Source: Algivirga pacifica
GTDB taxonomy: Bacteria; Bacteroidota; Bacteroidia; Cytophagales; Flammeovirgaceae
Direction: 5' to 3'
Length of the DNA: 64,000 nucleotides
Assembly (NCBI RefSeq): GCF_039543525.1
Contig: NZ_BAABJX010000042.1
Location: 78,319 to 142,318 of the forward strand
Every line of letters starts with the position of its first letter. The first letter of the stretch is position 1. Below are positions 1 through 8,120 of this stretch, piece by piece. The position numbers and the translations under genes are program-made. Under the pieces are notes generated by a model. The model was given only the letters and a program-made list of their open reading frames with translations. It had not been told where the DNA came from and did not search any database.

Positions 1-1428
1 TATAAAGAGTTTGAGAAGAACGTTTTACCAAGAATCAAGGATTTAGGATATAATACCATACAAATGATGGCGGTGCAGGAGCACCCTTATTATGCTTCTT
101 TTGGGTATCATGTATCGAGCTTCTTTGCGGTAACTTCTCGTTTTGGTACACCAGAGGATCTGAAAAGCTTGATCAGAAAGGCCCATGAGATGGGGATTGC
201 CGTAATCATGGATATTGTACACTCCCATGCGGTAAAAAACTTCAATGAAGGCTTGACGGAGTTTGACGGTACCGATTACCAGTACTTCCACAGTGAAGGA
301 AAAGGTGAGCACCCGGATTGGGATTCCAAGCTATTCAACTACGGCAAATGGGAAGTATTACAGTTCCTATTGTCCAATGTTCGCTATTGGCTAGAGGAGT
401 TCCACTTTGATGGTTTCCGCTTTGATGGAGTAACTTCTATGTTATACCATCACCATGGACATGCAGCCTTTAATAGCTATGATGATTACTTTGGAATGCA
501 GGTAGATATTGAGGCTTTAACTTATTTGCAACTGGCCAATACATTGGCGCATGAAGTGAAGCCTGGTTGTATTACCATTGCAGAAGATGTAAGTGGAATG
601 CCAGGATTGGGACGTCCAGTGCTAGAAGGAGGAGTAGGATTTGATTATCGTCTGGGTATGGGTATTCCGGATTTCTGGATTAAAGTGCTGGAGGAGCAGG
701 AGGATGAGCAATGGAATATGTGGGACTTCTGGAGTGTGATGACTAACCGCCGTTGGAATGAGAAGACAGTGGCTTACTGTGAATCTCATGATCAGGCTTT
801 AGTAGGTGATAAGACCATTGCTTTCTGGTTAATGGACAAAGAAATGTACTGGGGAATGGATAACGCCAGCGAAAGCTTGGTGATCGACCGCGGTATAGCG
901 TTACATAAAATGATCCGTTTGTTTACGTCCTCATTGGGAGGTGATGGGTATTTGAACTTCATCGGTAATGAGTTTGGACATCCAGAATGGGTAGATTTTC
1001 CTAGGGAAGGAAATGGATGGAGCCATCAATATGCTAGAAGACAATGGTCGTTAGCAGATAATGGTTTCTTGCGTTACCAAAAGTTGAATGCATTTGATAA
1101 GGCAATGGTGCATATGCTACAACAGTATCACGTACTACAGAGTAAAGATGTAGAGATGCTTAATATTGATTCTGACAATAAGACGATCATCTTTACAAGG
1201 GGAGAGCTGTTGTTTATCTTCAATTTCCATCCAGATCATTCTGTAATGGACTATGAATTTAGTGTGCCGGAAGAAGGAGAGTATCAAATTATATTGAATA
1301 CTGATGCGTTAGATTTCGGTGGCTTCGAGCGCATTGAGCCAGGGAATCATTTCTTTACGGATGGAAATAAAAAGCTGAAGATCTACAATACCAATCGTAC
1401 TGCATTGGTTATGAAAAAGATCGGATAA
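1..1428 (+). CDS. glgB: 1,4-alpha-glucan branching enzyme, 5' truncated by window edge
   Basis: Glycogen branching enzyme that cuts alpha-1,4 chains and rejoins them by alpha-1,6 bonds; cytoplasmic. The reading frame is open from base 1, so the N-terminal starch-binding part lies outside the window and the ATG at 64 is internal. Numbering codons from base 1, the GH13 motifs are DGFRFDGVTSM with nucleophile Asp142, AEDVSGMP with acid/base Glu195, and ESHDQ with Asp264. The wording of these motifs is closer to the eukaryote-like GH13_8 branching enzymes than to the enterobacterial type. A C-terminal all-beta domain follows to the stop at 1426-1428. A repeat element starts four bases after the stop. 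Confidence 0.93.
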   Translation, partial: YKEFEKNVLPRIKDLGYNTIQMMAVQEHPYYASFGYHVSSFFAVTSRFGTPEDLKSLIRKAHEMGIAVIMDIVHSHAVKNFNEGLTEFDGTDYQYFHSEGKGEHPDWDSKLFNYGKWEVLQFLLSNVRYWLEEFHFDGFRFDGVTSMLYHHHGHAAFNSYDDYFGMQVDIEALTYLQLANTLAHEVKPGCITIAEDVSGMPGLGRPVLEGGVGFDYRLGMGIPDFWIKVLEEQEDEQWNMWDFWSVMTNRRWNEKTVAYCESHDQALVGDKTIAFWLMDKEMYWGMDNASESLVIDRGIALHKMIRLFTSSLGGDGYLNFIGNEFGHPEWVDFPREGNGWSHQYARRQWSLADNGFLRYQKLNAFDKAMVHMLQQYHVLQSKDVEMLNIDSDNKTIIFTRGELLFIFNFHPDHSVMDYEFSVPEEGEYQIILNTDALDFGGFERIEPGNHFFTDGNKKLKIYNTNRTALVMKKIG

Positions 1429-1431
1429 ATA

Positions 1432-1613
1432 TTGTTGAATCGTTGAATTTTACCTTCGGTAAGTTGAATTGAGCTTCGCTCGTTGATTCGAGTTGAATTG
1501 TTGATTGAAAAAAGGTACTACCCTCCTCAAAAAAAAAAACAGTTCAACTCGAATCAACGAGCGAAGCTCAATTCAACTCAGCAGCTTGCTGCTGAAATTC
1601 AACGATTCAACAA
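1432..1613. repeat. Large perfect nested inverted repeat (repeat family R, copy 1)
   Basis: The inner arms are 1462-1497 and 1543-1578, a 36-base perfect inverted match containing ATTGAGCTTCGCTCGTTGAT. The outer arms are 1432-1450 and 1595-1613, a 19-base perfect match around TTGAATCGTTGAA. Between inner and outer arms sit two small hairpins, TACC-TTC-GGTA at 1451-1461 and CAGCAGC-TT-GCTGCTG at 1579-1594. The centre (1498-1542) is A-rich. The element lies between convergent genes, and its right outer arm forms the last codons and stop of the minus-strand gene ending at 1599. Seen directly; role unknown, possibly a bidirectional terminator. Confidence 0.93.
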
Positions 1614-2798
1614 CAAATGTAGGATACCTTGAAAAAAGGGAACTTGATACTTGGGGAGCTGAAAAGCATAGTCCCCATTTTTTGTATGTACTTTTACACC
1701 GTTCTTGGCAATGGTTTTTAGTGCGATAACATCTTGTAAAGGTACACATATAGGGTCTTTGGAAGGACTATCAAAGACCATTTGTTGAGAGGAAAGATAG
1801 AGTGTTCCTTTCTTTTGTTGTACATACGATAGCTGGTCAATACCTTTTTTCTTTAAAGGTGAACGATGTGCCTGTGTTTGATAGGGACGTTCCAGTTTGA
1901 CATTGGCTCTGAAATGTACAGTCTCTTCTTTTGCTACCGTTTCTACAGGAAGTTCAATTTCATTGTGAAGCTGAATGTTCTGCAGGTTGAATGCCCTGTC
2001 ATCATAATGGGGAAGTTGCTTTTCCGTTAAAGACTTTTGTGTGATCAGTTCATTGAGCTGTAATAGCTTTCGTTTAGGAAGATAGTTTTGCTCGCTTAAC
2101 GAAAAGGCTTGATGCATTTTTAGAAGCCATGCAATATCTTCTTGAGAGAATTTTTTGTGTAGTAGCGCTCCTTCTACTTTTTGTCTACAGAGTAATTTAA
2201 CGTTCGTAATCAGTTTTTTAGGAATTTTCTCAAATCGTTTTTTAAGCTCCTCAGGTGTTGGTAAAGCATCCGTTTTGAAATCCTCTATTCCTTGATAGTG
2301 AGTCCTTTTCTTTTTGCTAAATATGATCAGTATACTCAATAGTGTAATGAGTACAGTGTGTACGATAAGTGTTTCTATATCGCCTAATTCGGAAAGTGTG
2401 ATGATGAAAGCAATTCCCTCAATAACCGCTAGGTTAAGGGAGAAGTGGTATAGGGTGAGATAGAAGCGAGCTTTCTTTCGTTTGTATTGCTTTCTTAAGA
2501 AGAATACACTGAGTCCTGCAGTGAATAGTGCACCTAGGGAAGCGTCCCAAGAGTCATCGGTAAGAAAAGTCAGTGATACGAATACCGATAGTAGTAATAT
2601 AGTCCAGGCCGATAAAACTGCTCCGTTGAGTATGGAGGCCTTTTTTCGTCTCCAAAGGCCATAGTTAGCACCTGATAGTAACAGAAATGTAGGCAAGGAA
2701 AAAGCCAAGGAGTCACTAACTATGATTAATAGTAATAAGGAACCCACCATCATATTGAGTAAGGTGGAGTGAAAGAGGGAGCTGAAATATTTTCTCAT
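1599..2798 (-). CDS. Membrane protein with C-terminal PH/GRAM-like domain
   Basis: A 399-residue protein I do not recognise as a named family. The N-terminal half carries about five hydrophobic segments (roughly residues 10-30, 55-78, 82-102, 115-140 and 145-165). A basic soluble middle part follows. The last 80 residues (GTLYLSSQQMVF, then a run of short beta strands) resemble a bacterial PH or GRAM-type domain. It starts 12 bases after the stop of the triple-TIR gene on the same strand, so the two are probably cotranscribed. Its last residues LNR and its TGA stop are encoded by the arm of the adjacent repeat, so the C-terminus has probably been reshaped by that element. Function unknown. 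Confidence 0.75.
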   Translation of the reverse strand: MRKYFSSLFHSTLLNMMVGSLLLLIIVSDSLAFSLPTFLLLSGANYGLWRRKKASILNGAVLSAWTILLLSVFVSLTFLTDDSWDASLGALFTAGLSVFFLRKQYKRKKARFYLTLYHFSLNLAVIEGIAFIITLSELGDIETLIVHTVLITLLSILIIFSKKKRTHYQGIEDFKTDALPTPEELKKRFEKIPKKLITNVKLLCRQKVEGALLHKKFSQEDIAWLLKMHQAFSLSEQNYLPKRKLLQLNELITQKSLTEKQLPHYDDRAFNLQNIQLHNEIELPVETVAKEETVHFRANVKLERPYQTQAHRSPLKKKGIDQLSYVQQKKGTLYLSSQQMVFDSPSKDPICVPLQDVIALKTIAKNGVKVHTKNGDYAFQLPKYQVPFFQGILHLLLNR

Positions 2799-2810
2799 AA
2801 TTAATGAACG

Positions 2811-5800
2811 CTATTTCGTTAGTATGGAAGAATCTTGAAGTTTAGGGAACTGATACGTCGTACTGCTATCATTAGAGGTGGAGGTATCATATTGATTTTC
2901 ATAAAATTCAAATGTGTCAGCTGATTGTAAAAACTCCGTAAGTGCAGTGTCATCAATATTGTTAGGAACATAAAGTTGATCCCAGTCGATAATGCTTAGA
3001 TCCCACACATCGACAAAGTTATTTACCCTTACTTTAAAGTGTTGTTGGTCTGTTGTAAAGTCAATACCGTTGACTTCTACTTCTTCTCCGTAGCTAATGC
3101 TGCTCAAATTATTACCAAATTCATTCATGAGCTGTAGATCTTGGCTTTCTGTGAGTAATAGCATTAATCGTTTGGATTCGAGAAAGGCAAAGTCTTTTAG
3201 ATCGTCTCCATAGTAATTATAGCTATCGATAAATCGTAAGGAATCCTCTTCCATAGACCATTGTTGAATGCTTGTGTTTTTTGCGATGAGGACTTGTCTA
3301 TTGCCTATAGTCTGAAAAGCAGTAATGTCTTCAAGTTGGCGAGGTGCTTCGTCAACGTCCTCTGGATAGGCTAGAGGTAGATTTATAAGAGAAGGCTTTT
3401 TCCCTTTTTTCTTTTGAAAAAAGGAACGTTCCATTTTATAGTAAGTAGTTTTAAAAAGACCTTTTGAGGTAATTCCTGCCAAATCATAGGACTGATTCAT
3501 GTCCCATATTTTCAGTTTTCCTTCTTCATCCAGAGCCATTAAGTATCGATTGTCAGAAGTAAATTGTACTTGTCTTAGCTCTCCTTCATTGAGAATTTTC
3601 CTGACAATTCGATCAACTGGAAAGCTTTCCAAATCCCATAGTAATAGATCGCCGTCAGTAGGAATAATAGCCAAAAGGGTATTATCCTTAGAAAGTACTA
3701 CTTTTTGTATTCCTTGATCTACTTGAATGGAATAAAGGGTGTCTTGCGATAAGTCCCACAGTCTTAGAAGACCACTTTCGGAGCCGTAGCAGAGCCATTT
3801 TTTGTCGGTAGAAAATGCCGTTGAATTGATCTGTGAAATGTCTACGGTTTCGTAATCCGTTTCGTCGTAATACTCTCTAATGATATTGTTTTGCTGATCA
3901 TACAATGTAGGATATGGGGATGGCATGGCTAATATATATTGGCGGCCATCTGCCGTATATAGCACGTCATCTCCATACTGTCGATGAATAAAATCAGAAG
4001 ATGCTTTGTATCGATCCAGCTTTTCTGGGTTTTTCTCAAAAGCCACTTTGTCGAATTTATTTCCCAAGGCATGACGGCCATGACTTTTACTCAGTTCTGC
4101 CAAGGAATGAAAGACCATGATCTCATGGTTTTCAGCCTCTACCTCAGCATCCTGTTTTTCATTGATCAGATAAGCGGTGGCGATGAGTACCAGAAATACA
4201 GTTGCATAAAACCCCCATGTCAGGATATTTTTTCGTTTTCGATCGAATAGTACTTGACTTTCTTCCCGAAGGTGGTCTTCCTGACTTGCTTCAATAAATG
4301 CTTTTTGTAAAAGCGTAGGGGCAGGATTTTTATGTTCTTTTTGGGCAGTCTGTAGCCAGAGGAAGGCTTCCTGTAAAAGGTCTTTTTTGAGGTAAAATTC
4401 TTTAGCCCAGGTGTTTTTTGCCCACTCTCGGGCTTTTTTATCCCAAAATGCATGAGACTTCACGTGTTCTCTATCCGTATCCAAGGCTCTTAATAATAAA
4501 CCAATAGGACGGGTGAGATCGGTTTGCCCTTCAAAGTCAATCCAGTTGATTTGCTCTAGCTCTTTAGGGAGTGGAATATCCTCAATAGAACGATGCTTTA
4601 CCGTTAGAATTCTTTTTCCTTGTTGTTGTGCATATTGCACCTCTTTAGTGCAAAAGGGGGAGGTGATGGAATCTGGGGAGATAATAAATAGGTAGTTGTC
4701 AGAGGCGTCGATGCCTTTCTTGATCTCTTCCCAGAAATCCTCAGCCCCTGCTGGAATATTTTCCTGATCAAACCAGGTTGTACGGCCGTGTAGCTCCATG
4801 AGTTGGTTGAGCTTGCGTACAAAGTCCGCATCCTTTCGAGAATAGGAAATAAATACCTCGTATTCTAGTTCATTTCGACGAGCATCACTTTGCTTGATAA
4901 AGCTTTTCTGGATCTCTGTAGGCAGGTGTGTATTTCTTCCTGCTGCTCCGTCTAACCAGGCCAGTGCTTTTTCCAATGCTCTTCCCCTTAATAAAATGGC
5001 AGGGTTTTTCCCTTGCCTTTCCCACTTGAGGGCTTGGTTGAGGTAAAGTTTATGTAAGTAGAAATAATCACGCTCCGCATGAAGCTGCTTGATTAAAAGC
5101 GTATCCTCATCATGGTTCCACTGGAAGTATTGAGCATTGGCAATAAGGGATGGAAGTGCTTCATCCGCCGTAGGAGCGACAAGTATAGGGATGATTTTCT
5201 TGTGAAGGCTATGGGCGTATGCTAGCTCTTTGAGGCAATATTTGGATTGTACAGATTTTGGAGAGATTAAGAAGAGAAAGTAATCAGCCCTTTCGATACC
5301 TCCCAGGATTTCCTGATTGTACATAGAGCCTTTTTCAATATCCTCAAGGTCTACCCAAGTGGTGATCAACTGTCGGTGCAAGGTATTGACAATTTGTTGC
5401 GTTTCTTCTGTGTATTGTCGGGCGTAACAAATAAATACATCAGTTTGTAGGTTTTCACCATTCTTGCGAGATTCAATAATAAAGTCTGTATGAAGTTGAG
5501 AAGGGAGACAAGGAGGCTGTTCTCCATCTTCAAATTCATGCAGCAACCATGCTTCTGCATATTCTCTTTCTTTCCCTACTAAAAGATATTGGGAAGATTT
5601 TTGCTTCTGCGTCCACAATCTAGCCTTGTGTAGAATATCAGTATGTTGATAGACATAGGTTGCTTGTTTTTCAATACTATCTATAACTTTTTGTACTACA
5701 CTGTCTATAAGATCAATGGCTTTCCATTGTATAGGACAGTTCCATTTTTTTAGGTATTCTGGTTCATTATGTCTACTCCATTCATTCTCATACCCCTCTT

Positions 5801-6308
5801 TCCATTGGGTATAGGTTTCTATATTTCCAACCGTCTCCCTTGCGTAAATCCAGTCTGTTTTGGTAATCTGTTCAATAGCTTTCTCAACTTCCTGGCATAA
5901 GGCTGTGTTTCCTTTTGCTTCTTCTTTACGGTAGGCATAGGCCCAATCATCATCCTCAGGCATAATATGGAGGATAGGGATAATTCGTTTTCCACAGCGT
6001 TGGGCATGGATCACTTCCAAAAGACAATAAATAGATCTGATGGAGTGGGGAGCAATGACAAAGAGGAAGTTCTGTGCATTTTCTATCCCGTGGTCGATAC
6101 GTTTTTGATAGTCATCTCCATGAGGAATATTGACCTTATCAAACCAGGCATACCTTCCCGATAGGGTGATTTTTTGATGAAGGCGCGCAGCAAAAGAGAG
6201 ACTTTCTCCTCTTCCATAAGAAATAAAGACATCCTTGTAAGAAGTATTTATGAGAGTATTGTCAGGAAGAGAGGTGTCAGTAGTTTTTAGCTCAATCGTA
6301 TTGTCCAT
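2811..6308 (-). CDS. Triple TIR-domain protein with membrane segment and WD40 propeller
   Basis: An 1165-residue protein. Three TIR domains begin at KDVFISYGRG (residue 25), TDVFICYARQ (289) and YEVFISYSRK (483). Each ends its helical core with the pattern S-x-x-S-x-x-C-x-x-E, so the glutamate equivalent to the SARM1-type NADase residue is present in all three (E98, E361, E556). Each TIR is followed by a similar helical linker (W..., A..WL..., FI..S) near residues 231-281, 429-474 and 628-675. One membrane helix lies at about 694-714, then degenerate WD40 blades ending WDL/WDM from about 800 to 1130. The TIRs should therefore be cytoplasmic and the propeller on the other side. Bacterial TIRs either cleave NAD or act as scaffolds; which applies here is inference. 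The upstream 142 bp are shared with a divergent CDF gene. Confidence 0.9.
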   Translation of the reverse strand: MDNTIELKTTDTSLPDNTLINTSYKDVFISYGRGESLSFAARLHQKITLSGRYAWFDKVNIPHGDDYQKRIDHGIENAQNFLFVIAPHSIRSIYCLLEVIHAQRCGKRIIPILHIMPEDDDWAYAYRKEEAKGNTALCQEVEKAIEQITKTDWIYARETVGNIETYTQWKEGYENEWSRHNEPEYLKKWNCPIQWKAIDLIDSVVQKVIDSIEKQATYVYQHTDILHKARLWTQKQKSSQYLLVGKEREYAEAWLLHEFEDGEQPPCLPSQLHTDFIIESRKNGENLQTDVFICYARQYTEETQQIVNTLHRQLITTWVDLEDIEKGSMYNQEILGGIERADYFLFLISPKSVQSKYCLKELAYAHSLHKKIIPILVAPTADEALPSLIANAQYFQWNHDEDTLLIKQLHAERDYFYLHKLYLNQALKWERQGKNPAILLRGRALEKALAWLDGAAGRNTHLPTEIQKSFIKQSDARRNELEYEVFISYSRKDADFVRKLNQLMELHGRTTWFDQENIPAGAEDFWEEIKKGIDASDNYLFIISPDSITSPFCTKEVQYAQQQGKRILTVKHRSIEDIPLPKELEQINWIDFEGQTDLTRPIGLLLRALDTDREHVKSHAFWDKKAREWAKNTWAKEFYLKKDLLQEAFLWLQTAQKEHKNPAPTLLQKAFIEASQEDHLREESQVLFDRKRKNILTWGFYATVFLVLIATAYLINEKQDAEVEAENHEIMVFHSLAELSKSHGRHALGNKFDKVAFEKNPEKLDRYKASSDFIHRQYGDDVLYTADGRQYILAMPSPYPTLYDQQNNIIREYYDETDYETVDISQINSTAFSTDKKWLCYGSESGLLRLWDLSQDTLYSIQVDQGIQKVVLSKDNTLLAIIPTDGDLLLWDLESFPVDRIVRKILNEGELRQVQFTSDNRYLMALDEEGKLKIWDMNQSYDLAGITSKGLFKTTYYKMERSFFQKKKGKKPSLINLPLAYPEDVDEAPRQLEDITAFQTIGNRQVLIAKNTSIQQWSMEEDSLRFIDSYNYYGDDLKDFAFLESKRLMLLLTESQDLQLMNEFGNNLSSISYGEEVEVNGIDFTTDQQHFKVRVNNFVDVWDLSIIDWDQLYVPNNIDDTALTEFLQSADTFEFYENQYDTSTSNDSSTTYQFPKLQDSSILTK

Positions 6309-6450
6309 GCTGTTAGGCTATGATTTCGTGAGTACAGAAGAATGTTCTGTAAACAAACGTAAATATAGTTAAGATTTTTAGAACATTACTCATTCCTCTA
6401 GATCATAGTTTTTTGTAAATTATTTTCTTTAACTAAGTATAGATATTACT

Positions 6451-7374
6451 ATGGCAGGATCTTCAAAGAAAGCAATTTACGGGGCTATCATCGCCAATCT
6501 AGCGATTGCAATAAGCAAGTTTGTGGCAGCATCATTTACGGGAGCTTCCTCTATGGTTTCAGAGGGGATTCACTCCTTAGTGGATACTGGTAACGGCATT
6601 CTTTTGCTTTACGGTATTCGTCAGAGTCACCGTCCCCCTACACCTCAGCATCCTTTTGGTTTTGGAAAGGAACTCTTCTTTTGGAGCTTTGTAGTGGCAA
6701 TTCTGATTTTTGCTTTGGGCGGAGGAGTCGCTTTGTATGAGGGAATACATCATTTACAACATCCCAAGGAAATAGAAGATCCTATTTGGAATTATGTTGT
6801 GTTATCTGCAGCGATTCTCTTTGAGGGTTCCTCTCTATTAGTTGCCTTGAGGGAGTTTAAAAAGTTAAGAGGGGAAACGCCTTTTTTTAAGGCATTGAGG
6901 GATATCAAGGATACTTCCACTGTAGCTATTGTCATAGAGGATACTGCCGCATGTATAGGGTTATTGATTGCCTTGATTTGTGTTTTTCTGGGGGACGTTA
7001 CAGGGAATCCTTATTTTGATGGGGCGGGTTCTGTCCTTATAGGGATCCTGTTGATATGCGTTTCGACTTTCTTTGCGATGGAATGTAAAGGGTTGTTGGT
7101 AGGAGAGGGCTTAATGCAGGAGGACTTACAAAAGATTAAAAATATTCTGGAGATGGATAGCAGGGTAGAGCAACATCGTGCGCCTCTAAGTATGTATTTA
7201 GGCCCTCACCAAGTATTGCTGAACTTGGATGTTGATTTTCGAGATGAGTTAACAGCAAAAGAGGTAGAAGAGGCTATTGACGAGCTGGAAATGAATATTA
7301 AAAAAGCGATTCCAGAGGTTAATAGGATCTATATTGAAGCAGAACGCCTATTGAGGTCAAAGAATAAAAAGTGA
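6451..7374 (+). CDS. Cation diffusion facilitator family transporter
   Basis: A 307-residue CDF (COG0053-type) proton-coupled metal exporter of the inner membrane, probably for Zn, Mn or Fe. There are six hydrophobic segments. The TM2 metal motif is SEGIHSLVD (H41, D45). The TM5 position has VIEDTA (E163, D164) in place of the HxxxD of YiiP, which is closer to the SLC30A9-like branch. The C-terminal cytoplasmic domain (about 205-300) has the usual ferredoxin-like pattern with VLLNLDVDF. The ATG start follows an AT-rich leader without a clear ribosome binding site. Metal specificity cannot be read from the sequence. Confidence 0.88.
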   Translation: MAGSSKKAIYGAIIANLAIAISKFVAASFTGASSMVSEGIHSLVDTGNGILLLYGIRQSHRPPTPQHPFGFGKELFFWSFVVAILIFALGGGVALYEGIHHLQHPKEIEDPIWNYVVLSAAILFEGSSLLVALREFKKLRGETPFFKALRDIKDTSTVAIVIEDTAACIGLLIALICVFLGDVTGNPYFDGAGSVLIGILLICVSTFFAMECKGLLVGEGLMQEDLQKIKNILEMDSRVEQHRAPLSMYLGPHQVLLNLDVDFRDELTAKEVEEAIDELEMNIKKAIPEVNRIYIEAERLLRSKNKK

Positions 7375-7428
7375 CAGTTATTGTAATATTCTTTGGTGTT
7401 AGAAGCGCATTATGTTAACTTTATGGAA

Positions 7429-7476
7429 AATCGGCTATCCCGATTGGGATTGCACCTTATCAGGGTTGTTAAGGTG
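7429..7476 (+). promoter_or_regulatory. Two perfect hairpins in leader of cold-shock-domain gene
   Basis: AATCGG (7429-7434) pairs with CCGATT (7440-7445) across a 5-base loop. CACCTTA (7453-7459) pairs with TAAGGTG (7470-7476) across a 10-base loop. Both lie 28-75 bases before the ATG at 7504. Cold-shock genes often carry structured, temperature-sensitive leaders; that this one works that way is inference. Confidence 0.45.
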
Positions 7477-7503
7477 TCCGAATATATACGTAAAATATAG
7501 TCA

Positions 7504-7968
7504 ATGGGAAGATCTAAGGAGACATTTAGTAAGAAAGAAAAAGAAAAAAAACGTCAGAAAAAGAAAGAACTGAAAGAGAAAAAGCGCATGCTGCGTAAGG
7601 AAGAGGGTCCAGGAGGAAGCGATCTGGATTCGATGATGGCTTACGTGGATGAGTTTGGTAACATTACCAGCACTCCTCCAGATCCTGAAAAGATAAAAGA
7701 ACAGCGTGAGCTTGATGCCCAAAATATCGAGATTAGCGTGAGTAAGTCGGAAGACTTGGAAGAAGATGATACACCTAACGAAGGAAAAGTAGAATTCTTC
7801 AATCACGGTAAAGGTTTCGGTTTTATCCGCGATAAGGATACCAAAGAGAAGCATTTCGTGCACGTGAGTGGACTTATTGATGAGATTGATGAGGGCGATT
7901 TGGTATCTTTCGATTTGGAAGAAGGCTTGAAAGGAATCAATGCGGTGAATGTGAAGCGTATTGGTTAG
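7504..7968 (+). CDS. Cold-shock domain protein with lysine-rich N-terminal extension
   Basis: A 154-residue nucleic-acid-binding protein. Residues 1-33 are almost entirely Lys, Arg and Glu. A linker follows, then a cold-shock domain at about 93-153 with RNP1 KGFGFI (103-108) and RNP2 HFVHV (117-121). Canonical CspA is about 70 residues, so this is an extended form of the kind seen in Bacteroidota, likely an RNA chaperone. It has its own terminator at 8088 and a structured leader. Confidence 0.88.
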   Translation: MGRSKETFSKKEKEKKRQKKKELKEKKRMLRKEEGPGGSDLDSMMAYVDEFGNITSTPPDPEKIKEQRELDAQNIEISVSKSEDLEEDDTPNEGKVEFFNHGKGFGFIRDKDTKEKHFVHVSGLIDEIDEGDLVSFDLEEGLKGINAVNVKRIG

Positions 7969-8087
7969 TCGTTGGAGATGCTTAGAGGTGGCTGCTTAAT
8001 TCATAGACTTTAGTGTTGTTATGAAAACGAACGAGAAGTATTGAATGAAGTAGCTTTTTCATTTTTCAAGACGTAATAAAAATATTA

Positions 8088-8119
8088 GGGGACTCTTTTC
8101 AATAAGAGTCCCCCTTTTT
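8088..8119. terminator. Rho-independent terminator between convergent genes
   Basis: GGGGACTCTT (8088-8097) and AAGAGTCCCC (8104-8113) form a 10-bp perfect stem with a 6-base loop, followed by TTTTT. It serves the cold-shock gene. The A-rich left flank would also let it stop the minus-strand peptidase transcript. Confidence 0.9.
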
Positions 8120-8120
8120 A

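Noticed and set aside
1505..1729. A 74-residue frame inside the large inverted repeat.
   Set aside because: It covers the repeat and the end of the opposite gene and has no protein-like pattern.
7501..7863. A 120-residue minus-strand frame opposite the cold-shock-domain gene.
   Set aside because: It is the Phe/Leu-rich antisense shadow of Lys/Glu-rich codons.
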